DNA of 40,447 nt from JBOGGX01 sp050744245 (GTDB lineage Bacteria; Actinomycetota; Acidimicrobiia; Acidimicrobiales; JBOGGX01): contig JBOGGX010000191.1 in assembly GCA_050744245.1 (NCBI GenBank), positions 1 through 40,447 on the forward strand. The letters are read 5' to 3'. This document shows positions 1 through 11,480 of this stretch, piece after piece. The notes under the pieces are model-generated. The model searched no databases, was not told the DNA's origin, and worked only from the letters and a program-made list of their open reading frames with translations. Made by a program: the position numbers and the translations under genes. Positions within the stretch are counted from its first letter, which is position 1; the number at the start of each line of letters is the position of its first letter.

Positions 1-623
1 GCCCCCACCAGCTTCATGATGGCGATCTCCTTCCGGCGGGCGAACACCGCCATCCGGACGGTGTTCCCGATGAGGCCGGCCGCCGAGACCAGCATGATGG
101 CGGCCACCGCGATCACCCCGGTACGGAGGACGCTGGTCACGGCCAGGAGCCGCTTCAGGATGGCCTGCTCGTCCCGGATCTGGTCGATGGCCGGGTCCCC
201 GGCGAGCCGGGCCCGGATCACCGGGAAGTCGGCGGGGTCAACGAGCTTGACCCGGAAGGACTGCGGCATGGCCGCGGGATCGACGTTCTCCACCAGCGCC
301 GGGTTGTCCCGGAACAGCTCCTGGAAGTTCACGAAGGCCTGCTCCCGATTCTCGAAGAACACCTCGTCGACTTCGGGGATCGACTCGATGTTCCGGCTCA
401 GCGCGTCGATCTCCTCGGAGGAGGCATCCTCCCGAAGGAACACCGACACCTCGACCTTCGAGGCCCATTCTCCGGTCATGAGCCGGACCTGCCGCTCCAC
501 CAGGAGGGCCCCGCCCAGGAGGAACAGCGAGATGAACACCGTGGAGATGGCGGCGAAGGTGACCAGGGCGTTCCGGCGGAGCGCCGTGGCCGTCTCCCGG
601 AAGAAGTAGCCGTACCTACGCAC
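1..623 (-). CDS. ftsX: Cell-division ABC transporter permease FtsX (3' end outside window)
   Basis: Reading inward from 623, the frame gives MRRYGYFFRETATALRR, then a hydrophobic segment (about residues 22-42), a long extracytoplasmic domain, and a second membrane segment ending in a cytoplasmic RRKEIAIMKLVGA stretch. This is the N-terminal layout of FtsX, which with FtsE forms a divisome complex controlling peptidoglycan hydrolases. The start is GTG at 621-623, eight bases inside the end of ftsE, so the two genes are translationally coupled. About 207 residues are visible; the last membrane helices lie beyond base 1. Identification rests on the sequence pattern and the ftsE-ftsX order. Confidence 0.93.
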   Translation of the reverse strand, partial: MRRYGYFFRETATALRRNALVTFAAISTVFISLFLLGGALLVERQVRLMTGEWASKVEVSVFLREDASSEEIDALSRNIESIPEVDEVFFENREQAFVNFQELFRDNPALVENVDPAAMPQSFRVKLVDPADFPVIRARLAGDPAIDQIRDEQAILKRLLAVTSVLRTGVIAVAAIMLVSAAGLIGNTVRMAVFARRKEIAIMKLVG

Positions 624-1311
624 CGTAGCCGTAGACCCCTCGGGCCTGGTCTCGGACGACCTGGCCCTTCTCCAGCTCCACCACCCGTCGCCGCATCGCG
701 TCGACGATGGCGTTGTCGTGCGTGGCCATGATCACCGTGGTCCCTGTCCGGTTGATGCGGTCGAGGAGCTTCATGATCTCCACCGAGGTCGACGGGTCGA
801 GGTTACCGGTCGGCTCGTCGGCCAGGAGGATCAGCGGCCGGTTCACGAACGCCCGGGCGATCGACACCCGCTGCTGCTCGCCGCCCGAGAGCTCGTCGGG
901 GTAGTTGTTGATCTTCTTGGCCAGCCCCACCAGTTCGAGGATGGCCGGGACCTGGCTGCGGGTGACGTGCTTGGGCCGGCCGATGACCTCGAGGGCGAAC
1001 GCCACGTTCTCGCCCACGGTCTTGTTCGTGAGGAGCTTGAAGTCCTGGAACACGCTGCCGATGTTGCGCCGCAGGTACGGCACCTTCGAGCCGGGCAGGC
1101 CGTTCAGCTCCTTGCCCGCCACCCAGAGCTGGCCCCGGTCGGGCACCTCCTCGCGGTTGAGCAGGCGGAGGAGCGTCGACTTCCCCGAGCCGGACGGGCC
1201 GACCAGGAAGACGAACTCGCCCTTGTCGATCTCGGCCGTGGCGTCGCGCAGGGCGACGACGTTGCCGGCGACGGACTTGTACACCTTGGTGACGTTCTCG
1301 AGCTTGATCAT
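616..1311 (-). CDS. ftsE: Cell-division ATP-binding protein FtsE
   Basis: A 231-residue ABC ATPase. Walker A GPSGSGKST is at residues 38-46, the signature LSGGEQQ at 141-147, Walker B ILLADEP at 161-167 and the switch histidine at about 198. Length and motifs match FtsE, the cytoplasmic ATPase that powers FtsX signalling at the septum. The ATG at 1309-1311 starts the protein directly at the conserved MIKLENVTKVY; the open frame continues upstream only as a shadow of prfB. The stop overlaps the ftsX start by 8 nt. It lies 134 bp downstream of prfB, in the common actinobacterial order secA-prfB-ftsE-ftsX. Confidence 0.96.
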   Translation of the reverse strand: MIKLENVTKVYKSVAGNVVALRDATAEIDKGEFVFLVGPSGSGKSTLLRLLNREEVPDRGQLWVAGKELNGLPGSKVPYLRRNIGSVFQDFKLLTNKTVGENVAFALEVIGRPKHVTRSQVPAILELVGLAKKINNYPDELSGGEQQRVSIARAFVNRPLILLADEPTGNLDPSTSVEIMKLLDRINRTGTTVIMATHDNAIVDAMRRRVVELEKGQVVRDQARGVYGYGA

Positions 1312-1445
1312 GAGGAAGCGACGCTCAGCAGTAGGGGTCGGTCCGCGGCAGGCCCCGTGACTCCGCCCTCGGACAGCCAGCCAAGATAGAGGCTGGCCCG
1401 CCGGGGCGCCAGCCACCCCCCCTCGGGCCGGCGCCCCCGCCGCGC

Positions 1446-2549
1446 TCAGCCGGTCGCCCGCTTGTCGCGCAGCCAGGCCTCGATGAACCGGTCGAGGTCG
1501 CCGTCGAGCACGGCGTCGACATGCCCGGTCTCCTGGTCGGTGCGGAGGTCCTTGACCAGCTGGTACGGGTGCAGGACGTACGAGCGGATCTGGGAGCCGA
1601 AGCCGACCCGCGGCTGCTCGCCCGCCAGCTCGGCCAGCTGCTCCTCCCGCCGCTGGCGCTCGAGGTCGGCCAGCTTGGCCCGCAGGATCTGCATGGCCCG
1701 TTCCTTGTTCTGGTGCTGGCTGCGCTCGTTCTGGCAGGACACGACGATCCCGGTGGGCAGGTGGGTGATGCGCACGGCCGAGTCGGTGACGTTGACGTGC
1801 TGGCCACCCGCGCCCGAGCTGCGGTAGGTGTCGATGCGGAGGTCCTTCTCGTCGATCTCGACGTCGGCCTCCGAGGCGCCGATCATCGGAACGACCCCCA
1901 GCGCGGCGAACGCCGTCTGCCGCTTCCCCTGGGCGTTGAACGGCGAGATCCGCACCAGCCGGTGGACGCCGCGCTCGGCCTGGAGCAGACCGTAGGCAAA
2001 CCTGCCCTTGACGATGAACGTGGCCGACCCGATGCCGGCCTCCTGGCCCGGGGTGACCTCGTCGAGCTCCAGGGTGAACCCGCGGCGCTCCGACCAGCGC
2101 TGGTACATGCGCAGCAGCATGTTGGCCCAGTCCTGGGCGTCGGTGCCGCCCTCGCCGGCATGGACCTCGCACAGGGCGTCGTGGTCGTCGTAGGGCCCCG
2201 AGAACAGCGATCGCAGCTCCAGGGTGTCGAGCCGGCGGGCCAGCTCGGTGACCGACGCCGCGATCTCCGACTCGAACGAGGCGTCGCTCTCCTCCCGCGC
2301 CAGCTCGAACAGCGTCTCGGCGTCCTCCAGCTGACGGACCAGCCCGTCGTACCGCTCGAGGTCGTCGGTGACCGCGGCCAGCTCGGCGGTGACGGACCTG
2401 GCCCGGTCCTGGTCGTCCCAGAGATCCGGCGTGGACGCGTCGGCCTCGAGCTGGGGTCTGCGGTCGCGCCGCTCGGCGATGCGCAGATAGTGCGCCGCCT
2501 CGGCCACGCGCTTCCTGAGCACGGTGAGGTCATCGGTGAAATCACGCAT
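1446..2549 (-). CDS. prfB: Peptide chain release factor 2
   Basis: A 367-residue class I release factor. The stop-codon-recognition tripeptide SPF (about residues 202-204) identifies RF2, which reads UGA and UAA. The GGQ motif (248-250, in SSGAGGQHVN) enters the peptidyl-transferase centre to release the peptide. The ATG at 2549 (MRDFTDDL) gives the usual family length; the frame opens further to 2612, but that extension is not family-like. No in-frame UGA or programmed +1 frameshift is visible, unlike E. coli prfB. No strong Shine-Dalgarno was seen. It sits between secA (114 bp upstream) and ftsE. Confidence 0.95.
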   Translation of the reverse strand: MRDFTDDLTVLRKRVAEAAHYLRIAERRDRRPQLEADASTPDLWDDQDRARSVTAELAAVTDDLERYDGLVRQLEDAETLFELAREESDASFESEIAASVTELARRLDTLELRSLFSGPYDDHDALCEVHAGEGGTDAQDWANMLLRMYQRWSERRGFTLELDEVTPGQEAGIGSATFIVKGRFAYGLLQAERGVHRLVRISPFNAQGKRQTAFAALGVVPMIGASEADVEIDEKDLRIDTYRSSGAGGQHVNVTDSAVRITHLPTGIVVSCQNERSQHQNKERAMQILRAKLADLERQRREEQLAELAGEQPRVGFGSQIRSYVLHPYQLVKDLRTDQETGHVDAVLDGDLDRFIEAWLRDKRATG

Positions 2550-2642
2550 CAGGATCTGCCGGTCGCTGGTCGGGGCGGCTTTGCCGACCCCGACAACAAC
2601 CGTAACTGGCACCGACCGCGCAAACTCACGGCTGGTGAACAG

Positions 2643-2659
2643 CGGCGGCGAAGCCGCCG
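2643..2659 (-). terminator. Short GC hairpin after secA, possible weak terminator
   Basis: A perfect 7-bp stem (CGGCGGC / GCCGCCG) with a 3-nt loop lies just past the secA stop. There is no T-run on the minus strand after it, so intrinsic termination is doubtful; it may only stabilise the 3' end or be chance in GC-rich DNA. Confidence 0.3.
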
Positions 2660-2663
2660 AGGT

Positions 2664-5420
<2,757 letters not shown>

Positions 5421-5468
5421 ACGGAGCAGCCAGCGTACCGGTGGGAGGGGAGCGGGCCATCGTCGACG

Positions 5469-5828
5469 TCAGATGCGGGCCAGCCACTCGAGCGGGAACG
5501 GTGGTTGGGCCAGCGGCTTGATCGCCAGCCGCACGAGCAGCAGCGGGTTGTCGTCGCCCGCGATCCGGTTCAGGTGGAGCTCGTCGCAGCCGCGGCAGCG
5601 GTGGATGAGCACCCATTCGCCGTCGCCGCGCACGGTGATGGCGATGGGCTCCATGGACGAACGGCAGATGGATGAGCGGTCGCCTGGATCGTCGTCGAGG
5701 TGACGGCTCCAGAGACACGATGGACAGTGGTTGCGGTGGGCGGTGCCCGGGGCGTCGAGTGGGACGTCGAGTCCGCAGTTGACACAGCGGAACGAGCGGG
5801 CCCCGCCGCGATGAGCACGACGAGACAA
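5469..5828 (-). CDS. RNHCP domain zinc-ribbon protein
   Basis: About 119 residues. It contains CVNCG, then the family-defining RNHCPSCLWSRH block, then HRCRGCDELHLNRI; the Cys pairs look like two zinc ribbons. RNHCP proteins are small bacterial proteins of unknown function, and nucleic-acid binding is only a guess. I chose the TTG at 5826-5828 because it gives MSRRAHRGGARSFRCVNCG and has AAAGG eight bases upstream. The frame stays open to 5900 with an ATG there, but that stretch is not family-like. It ends 48 bp before the secA start on the same strand, so it may be co-transcribed with secA. Confidence 0.75.
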   Translation of the reverse strand: MSRRAHRGGARSFRCVNCGLDVPLDAPGTAHRNHCPSCLWSRHLDDDPGDRSSICRSSMEPIAITVRGDGEWVLIHRCRGCDELHLNRIAGDDNPLLLVRLAIKPLAQPPFPLEWLARI

Positions 5829-6141
5829 CGGGGTGGCCTTTCGGGAGATGACGGGTGACCGAACGGGCAACGACGGTCGCGCTCCCGGGGCGCTGAGCAC
5901 TCCTCGGCGAGGTCTGGGGACCGACGGGTCCGATCGCCGGAACGTCGCTACCGGGCGTCAGCCTGGGCGTTCGCCGGCCGCGGGGCGCGAGACACGGGGT
6001 GCGACAGCAACGGTCATCGACGCCTCCTTCGGAACTCGGTGTGGCCGCAGTTGAGCAAAACCACCAGAACGAGGCAAACGTATTTCTCGACTAGGTTGTT
6101 GGGTCTCGGGCGGAACCTGATCGACCTTCCATTGGGCTGAT
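5829..6141. other. Divergent intergenic region, 313 bp
   Basis: This separates the minus-strand RNHCP gene from the plus-strand M23 peptidase gene. It holds the only clearly AT-richer stretch nearby (about 6050-6100), where divergent promoters are expected. On the plus strand a TAGGTT box at 6092-6097 is a plausible -10 for the peptidase, but no good -35 is seen. On the minus strand it holds a 19-codon ORF with a strong ribosome-binding site, listed separately. Confidence 0.5.
5958..6017 (-). CDS. Possible 19-residue leader peptide
   Basis: The ATG at 6015-6017 is preceded by AAGGAGG (6023-6029) with 5-nt spacing, one of the best Shine-Dalgarno sequences in the window. The peptide would read MTVAVAPRVSRPAAGERPG and stop at 5958-5960, 129 nt before the RNHCP start. 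It has no recognisable domain and is not rich in one amino acid, so classic attenuation is not obvious. It could be an upstream ORF controlling RNHCP/secA expression, or chance. Confidence 0.35.
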   Translation of the reverse strand: MTVAVAPRVSRPAAGERPG

Positions 6142-7500
6142 GTGAAATCGCACTTCAACCGGCCGCACGGCCACGTCGCCACGCCCCGCCAGCGGGTGCT
6201 GCTCGCCCTCGCGGGCGCGGTCGCCGCCGGCCTCGTGGCGATCACCGCCCTGCCCGCGACGGCCCAGGAGCCTCCCCCTGAGTCGACCACCACGACCACG
6301 ACGGTCCCCCCCGAGTCGACTACGACCACGACAACGGCGCCACCCGACCCGACGACCACGACGCTGCCGCCGGGGCCCGACCCTGGCGCCGGTGAGGTGA
6401 TCCAGCCCGAACCGGTGCCGGCGCCCGACATCATCGTCCCCGACCCTGCCGGTCCCTACGCCGACCAGCCGCCGCTGGCCGACTACGCCGGGCGGGTGGT
6501 GTCGATCGACGTGATCCAGGCTCGGGCCGCCGCCCTCGGCGCCCAGGCCGCCCTGGCCTCGGCCCGGGCCCACCGTCAGAACCTCGAGGCCACCGTGGCC
6601 AGCCTCGAGGCGAGGATCCGCCAGGGATCGGAGCGCTATCTGCACACCGCCCAACGTCTGGCCGAAGCCGACCTGGCCATGCGCGAACAGGCGGTCGAGG
6701 CCTACGTCATGGGCGGGATCGGCGAGCGAACGCTGCCGGCGATGCTCGACTCCGACCAGGCGATCGACCTGGCCAGCCGCCAGGCCATCGTCGGCGGGCT
6801 GCTGTCGACCCAGCGGGAAACCATCGACGACTACCGCCACGCCCGCGACGCGGCGGCCGACGCCCAGGTCGACGCGGCCGCGGACCTCGCCGACGCCAGG
6901 AGTCGGCTCGAGCAGGCCAGGGCCACCGAGACCCAGGCCGAGCTCATGGTCACCACCACCGCCTACGAGGTCGCCGTCACGTCGGCCGGCGGCACCGTGG
7001 TCATCCACGGGTTCGGGTTCCCGGTGGCCGGCCCCCACTCGTTCACCGACTCGTTCGGCGCGCCGCGCATGACCGGCACGGCCTACGAGCACTGGCACGA
7101 GGGCACCGACATCTTCGCCGAGGCGGGCACACCGCTCGTCGCCGTCGAGCGGGGCGTCGTCTCCCGGATGGGCACCGCCGTCCTCGGCGGGATCGTGGTG
7201 TGGCTGAAGGGCGCGAGCGGGACCTCCTACTACTTCGCCCACCTGTCGGCGTTCGCGGCCGGGGTCACTCCCGGCCTGGTCGTCGAGGCGGGCACCATCC
7301 TCGGTTATGTCGGCAACACGGGTAACGCCAGGACGACCCCGCCGCATCTGCATTTCGAGATCCACCCGGGCGGGGGTCCTGCGATCAACCCCTATGCGCT
7401 GCTGGTGGTGGCCGACTCGTTCGACGCCGTCGTGCCGGTGGCCGCGGCGGCGCCCAACGCGGCAGCCGCGCCCGCGCCGCCCGCCTTGCCGACGGGCTGA
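6142..7500 (+). CDS. Secreted M23-family peptidoglycan endopeptidase
   Basis: A 452-residue protein starting at GTG 6142. A signal peptide (about 1-41, ending in PATAQE) is followed by a Thr/Pro/Ser linker made of repeated (PPES)TTTTTT units, a predicted helical coiled coil (about 120-280, rich in Ala, Arg, Gln and Glu), and a C-terminal LytM domain. Zinc ligands are intact: H319 and D323 in HWHEGTD, and HLHFE with H402 and H404. M23 enzymes cut peptide cross-bridges of peptidoglycan. The coiled coil plus LytM layout resembles EnvC- and RipA-type division hydrolases that answer to FtsEX, which is encoded nearby; a functional link is inference. It converges on hpf with a 3-bp gap. Confidence 0.88.
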   Translation: MKSHFNRPHGHVATPRQRVLLALAGAVAAGLVAITALPATAQEPPPESTTTTTTVPPESTTTTTTAPPDPTTTTLPPGPDPGAGEVIQPEPVPAPDIIVPDPAGPYADQPPLADYAGRVVSIDVIQARAAALGAQAALASARAHRQNLEATVASLEARIRQGSERYLHTAQRLAEADLAMREQAVEAYVMGGIGERTLPAMLDSDQAIDLASRQAIVGGLLSTQRETIDDYRHARDAAADAQVDAAADLADARSRLEQARATETQAELMVTTTAYEVAVTSAGGTVVIHGFGFPVAGPHSFTDSFGAPRMTGTAYEHWHEGTDIFAEAGTPLVAVERGVVSRMGTAVLGGIVVWLKGASGTSYYFAHLSAFAAGVTPGLVVEAGTILGYVGNTGNARTTPPHLHFEIHPGGGPAINPYALLVVADSFDAVVPVAAAAPNAAAAPAPPALPTG

Positions 7501-7503
7501 GCC

Positions 7504-8088
7504 TCAGACCGCCTCTTCGATGAGGCCGACGTCGCCGTCGGATCTGCGGTAGACGACCGAGGCCCGGTCGGACTCCGCGTTGCGGAAGAAGTAGAAGTCG
7601 TGCCCGAGCATGTCCATCTGGAGGGCCGCCTCCTCCGGCATCATCGGCTTGATCGCGAACCGCTTGGTCTTGACGATCCTGAGCGCGACCCCGTCGTCGT
7701 CGGGCAGCGCCAGCTCGATCATGTCGCGGCCGTCGCCGTTGCCCACCCCGTTGCCGGCGCCGCTGCCGTTGCGCCGAGCCAGGTGGTGGCGGCGCATGAC
7801 CTTGGTCTTGAGTTTGTGCAACTGGTGCTCGAGCTTCACCACGGCGCGGTCGATGGCCGTGAACCCGTCGGGGGCCGACACCTTGCACCTGATGTGGAAG
7901 CCGTGGCCTTCGAGGGTGACCTCGCAGATCTCCTTGTCGGTGATCCGGGGGTTGCGTTCCTCGGAGAAGTGGACGTCCGCATACTCCATGCCCTCGAAAA
8001 AGCGAGCGAGCCGCCCGATCTTCTCTTCGGTGGCGGCTCGTAGGGCTTCGGAGATCTCGGTGTGCCGGCTGCTGACGGAGATCCTCAC
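7504..8088 (-). CDS. hpf: Long-form ribosome hibernation promoting factor
   Basis: A 194-residue protein. The N-terminal RaiA/HPF fold (MRISVSSRHTEISEALR to about residue 105) is joined by a Gly/Asn-rich linker (GSGAGNGVGNGDG) to the C-terminal dimerisation domain (about 135-190, IKPMMPEEAALQMDMLGHDF). The long form pairs 70S ribosomes into inactive 100S dimers in stationary phase. The start is GTG 8086-8088, with AAGGAGG (8096-8102) spaced 7 nt upstream. It follows comF on the same strand after 69 bp, the same order as I recall downstream of secA in mycobacteria. Confidence 0.95.
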   Translation of the reverse strand: MRISVSSRHTEISEALRAATEEKIGRLARFFEGMEYADVHFSEERNPRITDKEICEVTLEGHGFHIRCKVSAPDGFTAIDRAVVKLEHQLHKLKTKVMRRHHLARRNGSGAGNGVGNGDGRDMIELALPDDDGVALRIVKTKRFAIKPMMPEEAALQMDMLGHDFYFFRNAESDRASVVYRRSDGDVGLIEEAV

Positions 8089-8157
8089 ACCCTGCCCTCC
8101 TTGATCGGCATCGGTGCTCCCACAGCGTAGCCCGAGCCCGCTCAGTGCGTCCCGGCG

Positions 8158-8817
8158 TCATGACCGTCCGCCGCCTGCTCGAGCCCGGTACGGCGTCCGG
8201 GCCGCGGCCACGACCACGACCCGATCGGCCCCGGCGGCGCGCAGCGCGGCCGCGGCCGCGCTCACCGTCGAACCGGTGGTCACCACGTCGTCGACCAGCA
8301 CGACCGTGCCCGGCACCCGACCGCGAGCGGCCAGCGATGGACCGACCCGCCGCTCGGCCTGCGACCGGCCGGTCTGCGGTGGCCCGTGACTTCGGGCCAG
8401 CACCCGGCGACACGGCAGCCCGAGCCGACGGGCCACCGCCCGAGCCAGCAGCTCGGCCTGGTCGAAGCCCCGGTCGCGCCGGCGTTCGACCGTCGTCGGC
8501 ACCCAGGCGACCCATACCGGCCCGGTCGCGCTCGCGCTTGCGGCCGCCCCGGCGGTCGCCACCAGCGCGGCCATCCGCCCGGCGAGCCAGGCCACCGTGA
8601 CCCTGGCGTTGCGGTACTTGAGGCGAGCCACCAACTCCCGACCCGCGTCCTCATAGGCCAGGACGGCGTGCACGGCATCGACACCCGGCGGCCGGGCCAT
8701 GGCCGGGGCGGGCCGGAGGTCGTCCTGGCAGGCGGCGCAGGGCGCCGGGCCCAGCCGGCGACAGATCGGACAGGCGGTCGGCACGAGCAGGTTGAAGATG
8801 TCGAGCAGCTTGCGCAT
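8158..8817 (-). CDS. comF: ComF-family phosphoribosyltransferase-like protein
   Basis: A 219-residue protein. An N-terminal zinc ribbon (CPICRRLGPAPCAAC, residues 16-30) is followed by a type I phosphoribosyltransferase fold with the PRPP-binding loop VVLVDDVVTTGSTVSAAAAA near 170-190. ComFC homologues take part in DNA uptake for competence and possibly in recombination; the true substrate is unknown. The ATG at 8817 lies 50 bp from the divergent PPOX gene. No strong SD is visible, but a TACAAC box sits 6 nt before the ATG. Confidence 0.88.
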   Translation of the reverse strand: MRKLLDIFNLLVPTACPICRRLGPAPCAACQDDLRPAPAMARPPGVDAVHAVLAYEDAGRELVARLKYRNARVTVAWLAGRMAALVATAGAAASASATGPVWVAWVPTTVERRRDRGFDQAELLARAVARRLGLPCRRVLARSHGPPQTGRSQAERRVGPSLAARGRVPGTVVLVDDVVTTGSTVSAAAAALRAAGADRVVVVAAARTPYRARAGGGRS

Positions 8818-8854
8818 CTCGCCGTTGTACTCAGGGCGTGTGACATCGAACGGG

Positions 8855-8860
8855 TAGAAC
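8855..8860 (+). promoter_or_regulatory. -10 box for a probable leaderless PPOX transcript
   Basis: TAGAAC lies 7 nt before the ATG at 8868, so transcription would begin at or next to the start codon. No SD is present. Confidence 0.45.
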
Positions 8861-8867
8861 GTGCCCT

Positions 8868-9344
8868 ATGAAGCAGCCCAACCTCCGAGCGAGCTCCTGG
8901 GCCGAGTTGGCCGAGGCCGCGCCCGACCTGGCCACCTTCGCCTCCGGCCGCCTGCGGCAGGGTCCCGCCTACCTGGCCACGGTCCGGGCCGACGGGGCGC
9001 CGCGGGTCCATCCCGTGACACCGATCATCGGGGGCGGCACCCTGTTCGTCTTCATGGAGCCGACCTCGCCCAAGGGACGCGACCTCGAACGCAGGAGCCG
9101 CTACGCACTGCACACCTCGGTGCCGGACAACGCCGGTACGGGCGGCGAGGCCTCCCTGAGCGGGCCGGCCAGGAGGGTCGACGATCCTGAACGGCGGGCG
9201 GTGGCCACCGCGGCGGCGTCGTACACCCCGGCGGCCGACTACATCCTCTTCGAGCTCGAGGTCGACGAGGTCGTCGTCACCGAATACGACGCGTCCGGCC
9301 GGCCCAAGCGCCGGCGCTGGCGGACCGACGCACGAACCTCGTAG
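8868..9344 (+). CDS. Pyridoxamine 5'-phosphate oxidase-like flavin/F420 split-barrel protein
   Basis: A 158-residue protein. The stretch LRQGPAYLATVRADGAPRVHPVTPIIGGGTL contains the conserved beta strands of the PNPOx-like split barrel; a later GPARRV and a C-terminal FELEVDEVVVTEY complete the fold. Members bind FMN, or F420 in actinobacterial subgroups. Because cofD and cofE are encoded in this window, an F420 cofactor is possible, but I cannot decide from sequence. The substrate is unknown. It diverges from comF and converges on the cNMP-binding gene with 28 bp between the stops. Confidence 0.8.
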   Translation: MKQPNLRASSWAELAEAAPDLATFASGRLRQGPAYLATVRADGAPRVHPVTPIIGGGTLFVFMEPTSPKGRDLERRSRYALHTSVPDNAGTGGEASLSGPARRVDDPERRAVATAAASYTPAADYILFELEVDEVVVTEYDASGRPKRRRWRTDARTS

Positions 9345-9372
9345 CCCTCCTGGCGACCGCCCCGGTGCTGGG

Positions 9373-9810
9373 TCAGTCCAGCCCTTGCCGATCGACGACG
9401 GCTTCCGCCTCCCGGAGGCGTGATGCCAGGGCGGCCAACAGCTTCTGCGACAACGCGGGCAGCTCGGTCAGCACGGTGGCGAAGCTCCGTTCATGGAGCA
9501 CATAGAGCTGCAGGCTGGTGAGCGCCCGGACCGTCGCAGATCGAGGACCGCGATCGAGCAGGGCCAGCTCCCCGAAGTGGTCGCCCGGCCCCAACTTGGC
9601 CACGGTGCGCCCGGCCCGTTCGACGGCAGCCTCCCCGGTGGCGATGACGAAGAAGTCGTGGCCGGGTTCGCCCTCGGTGCAGAGCACGTCCCCGGCAGGG
9701 GCGTCGACCGGGTTCATCACGAGCGCGATGCGGTCGAGCTCGGAGGGCAGCAACCCCGCGAACAGGGGCACGACGCGCACGATCTCCTGCGGGCTGGCCG
9801 GCCGCGCCAT
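9373..9810 (-). CDS. Cyclic nucleotide-binding domain protein
   Basis: A 145-residue stand-alone CAP_ED domain. VPLFAGLLPSELDRIA is the typical N-terminal helix, GEPGHDFFVIATGEAAV the central barrel, and FGELALLDRGPRSATVRA the phosphate-binding cassette with the conserved Glu and Arg, so nucleotide binding is likely. There is no DNA-binding, kinase or channel domain, so it should act through a partner. A possible cAMP source, a class III cyclase, is encoded at 21.5 kb. The ATG at 9810 is preceded 7 nt upstream by TACGGT (9818-9823). Confidence 0.88.
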   Translation of the reverse strand: MARPASPQEIVRVVPLFAGLLPSELDRIALVMNPVDAPAGDVLCTEGEPGHDFFVIATGEAAVERAGRTVAKLGPGDHFGELALLDRGPRSATVRALTSLQLYVLHERSFATVLTELPALSQKLLAALASRLREAEAVVDRQGLD

Positions 9811-9817
9811 TCACTCG

Positions 9818-9823
9818 ACCGTA
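9818..9823 (-). promoter_or_regulatory. -10 box for a probable leaderless cNMP-binding gene
   Basis: On the minus strand TACGGT lies 7 nt before the ATG at 9810, without an SD sequence. Confidence 0.4.
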
Positions 9824-9848
9824 GCCCGCAGGCCCCGGCCCTCGCCGC

Positions 9849-9874
9849 CCCGAATGTTGGGTCCTTGGTTCGGG
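9849..9874. repeat. Internally deleted copy of the ahcY-flanking palindrome
   Basis: CCCGAATGTTGGGTCCTT followed by GGTTCGGG. The first 18 bases equal the reverse complement of the right end of the palindrome at 11425-11460 plus its flank, and TTCGGG matches the other flank; the central core is absent. It lies upstream of ahcY. Confidence 0.55.
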
Positions 9875-9916
9875 AGGGGGATCCGGGCGGGAGGGGGCGG
9901 AGGAACCGTCCGTGGC

Positions 9917-9922
9917 TAGGAT
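9917..9922 (+). promoter_or_regulatory. -10 box for ahcY, probably leaderless
   Basis: TAGGAT lies 9 nt before the ATG at 9932. No SD and no room for a SAH riboswitch exist between the box and the gene. Confidence 0.5.
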
Positions 9923-9931
9923 CGACGCCTT

Positions 9932-11395
<1,464 letters not shown>

Positions 11396-11424
11396 GCCGC
11401 CGCCGGCGGTCCTGCCCGAACTTC

Positions 11425-11460
11425 GGGTCCTTATCGCGCCCATGGGCGCGATAAGGACCC
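11425..11460. repeat. Perfect 36-bp palindrome, likely bidirectional terminator or REP-like element
   Basis: Left arm GGGTCCTTATCGCGCCCA, right arm its exact reverse complement. Flanking CCCGAA and TTCGGG can extend the pairing. It lies in the 85-bp gap between the convergent genes ahcY and PGI/PMI. No T-run follows on either strand. It shares its core with the element at 21457-21492. Confidence 0.8.
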
Positions 11461-11480
11461 AACATTCGGGTGGGTGAGGG

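Noticed and set aside
1404..1437. Inverted GGGCGCC/GGCGCCC as a prfB terminator
   Set aside because: A ~20-nt loop and no T-run; too weak in this GC-rich context.
2480..2549. Programmed frameshift site in prfB
   Set aside because: The frame is continuous from ATG with no internal UGA.
6280..6380. Tandem repeats in the peptidase gene
   Set aside because: They encode a Thr/Pro linker typical of secreted actinobacterial proteins and are not a separate element.
9811..9931. SAH riboswitch before ahcY
   Set aside because: The -10 box is only 9 nt from the ATG, leaving no transcribed leader.
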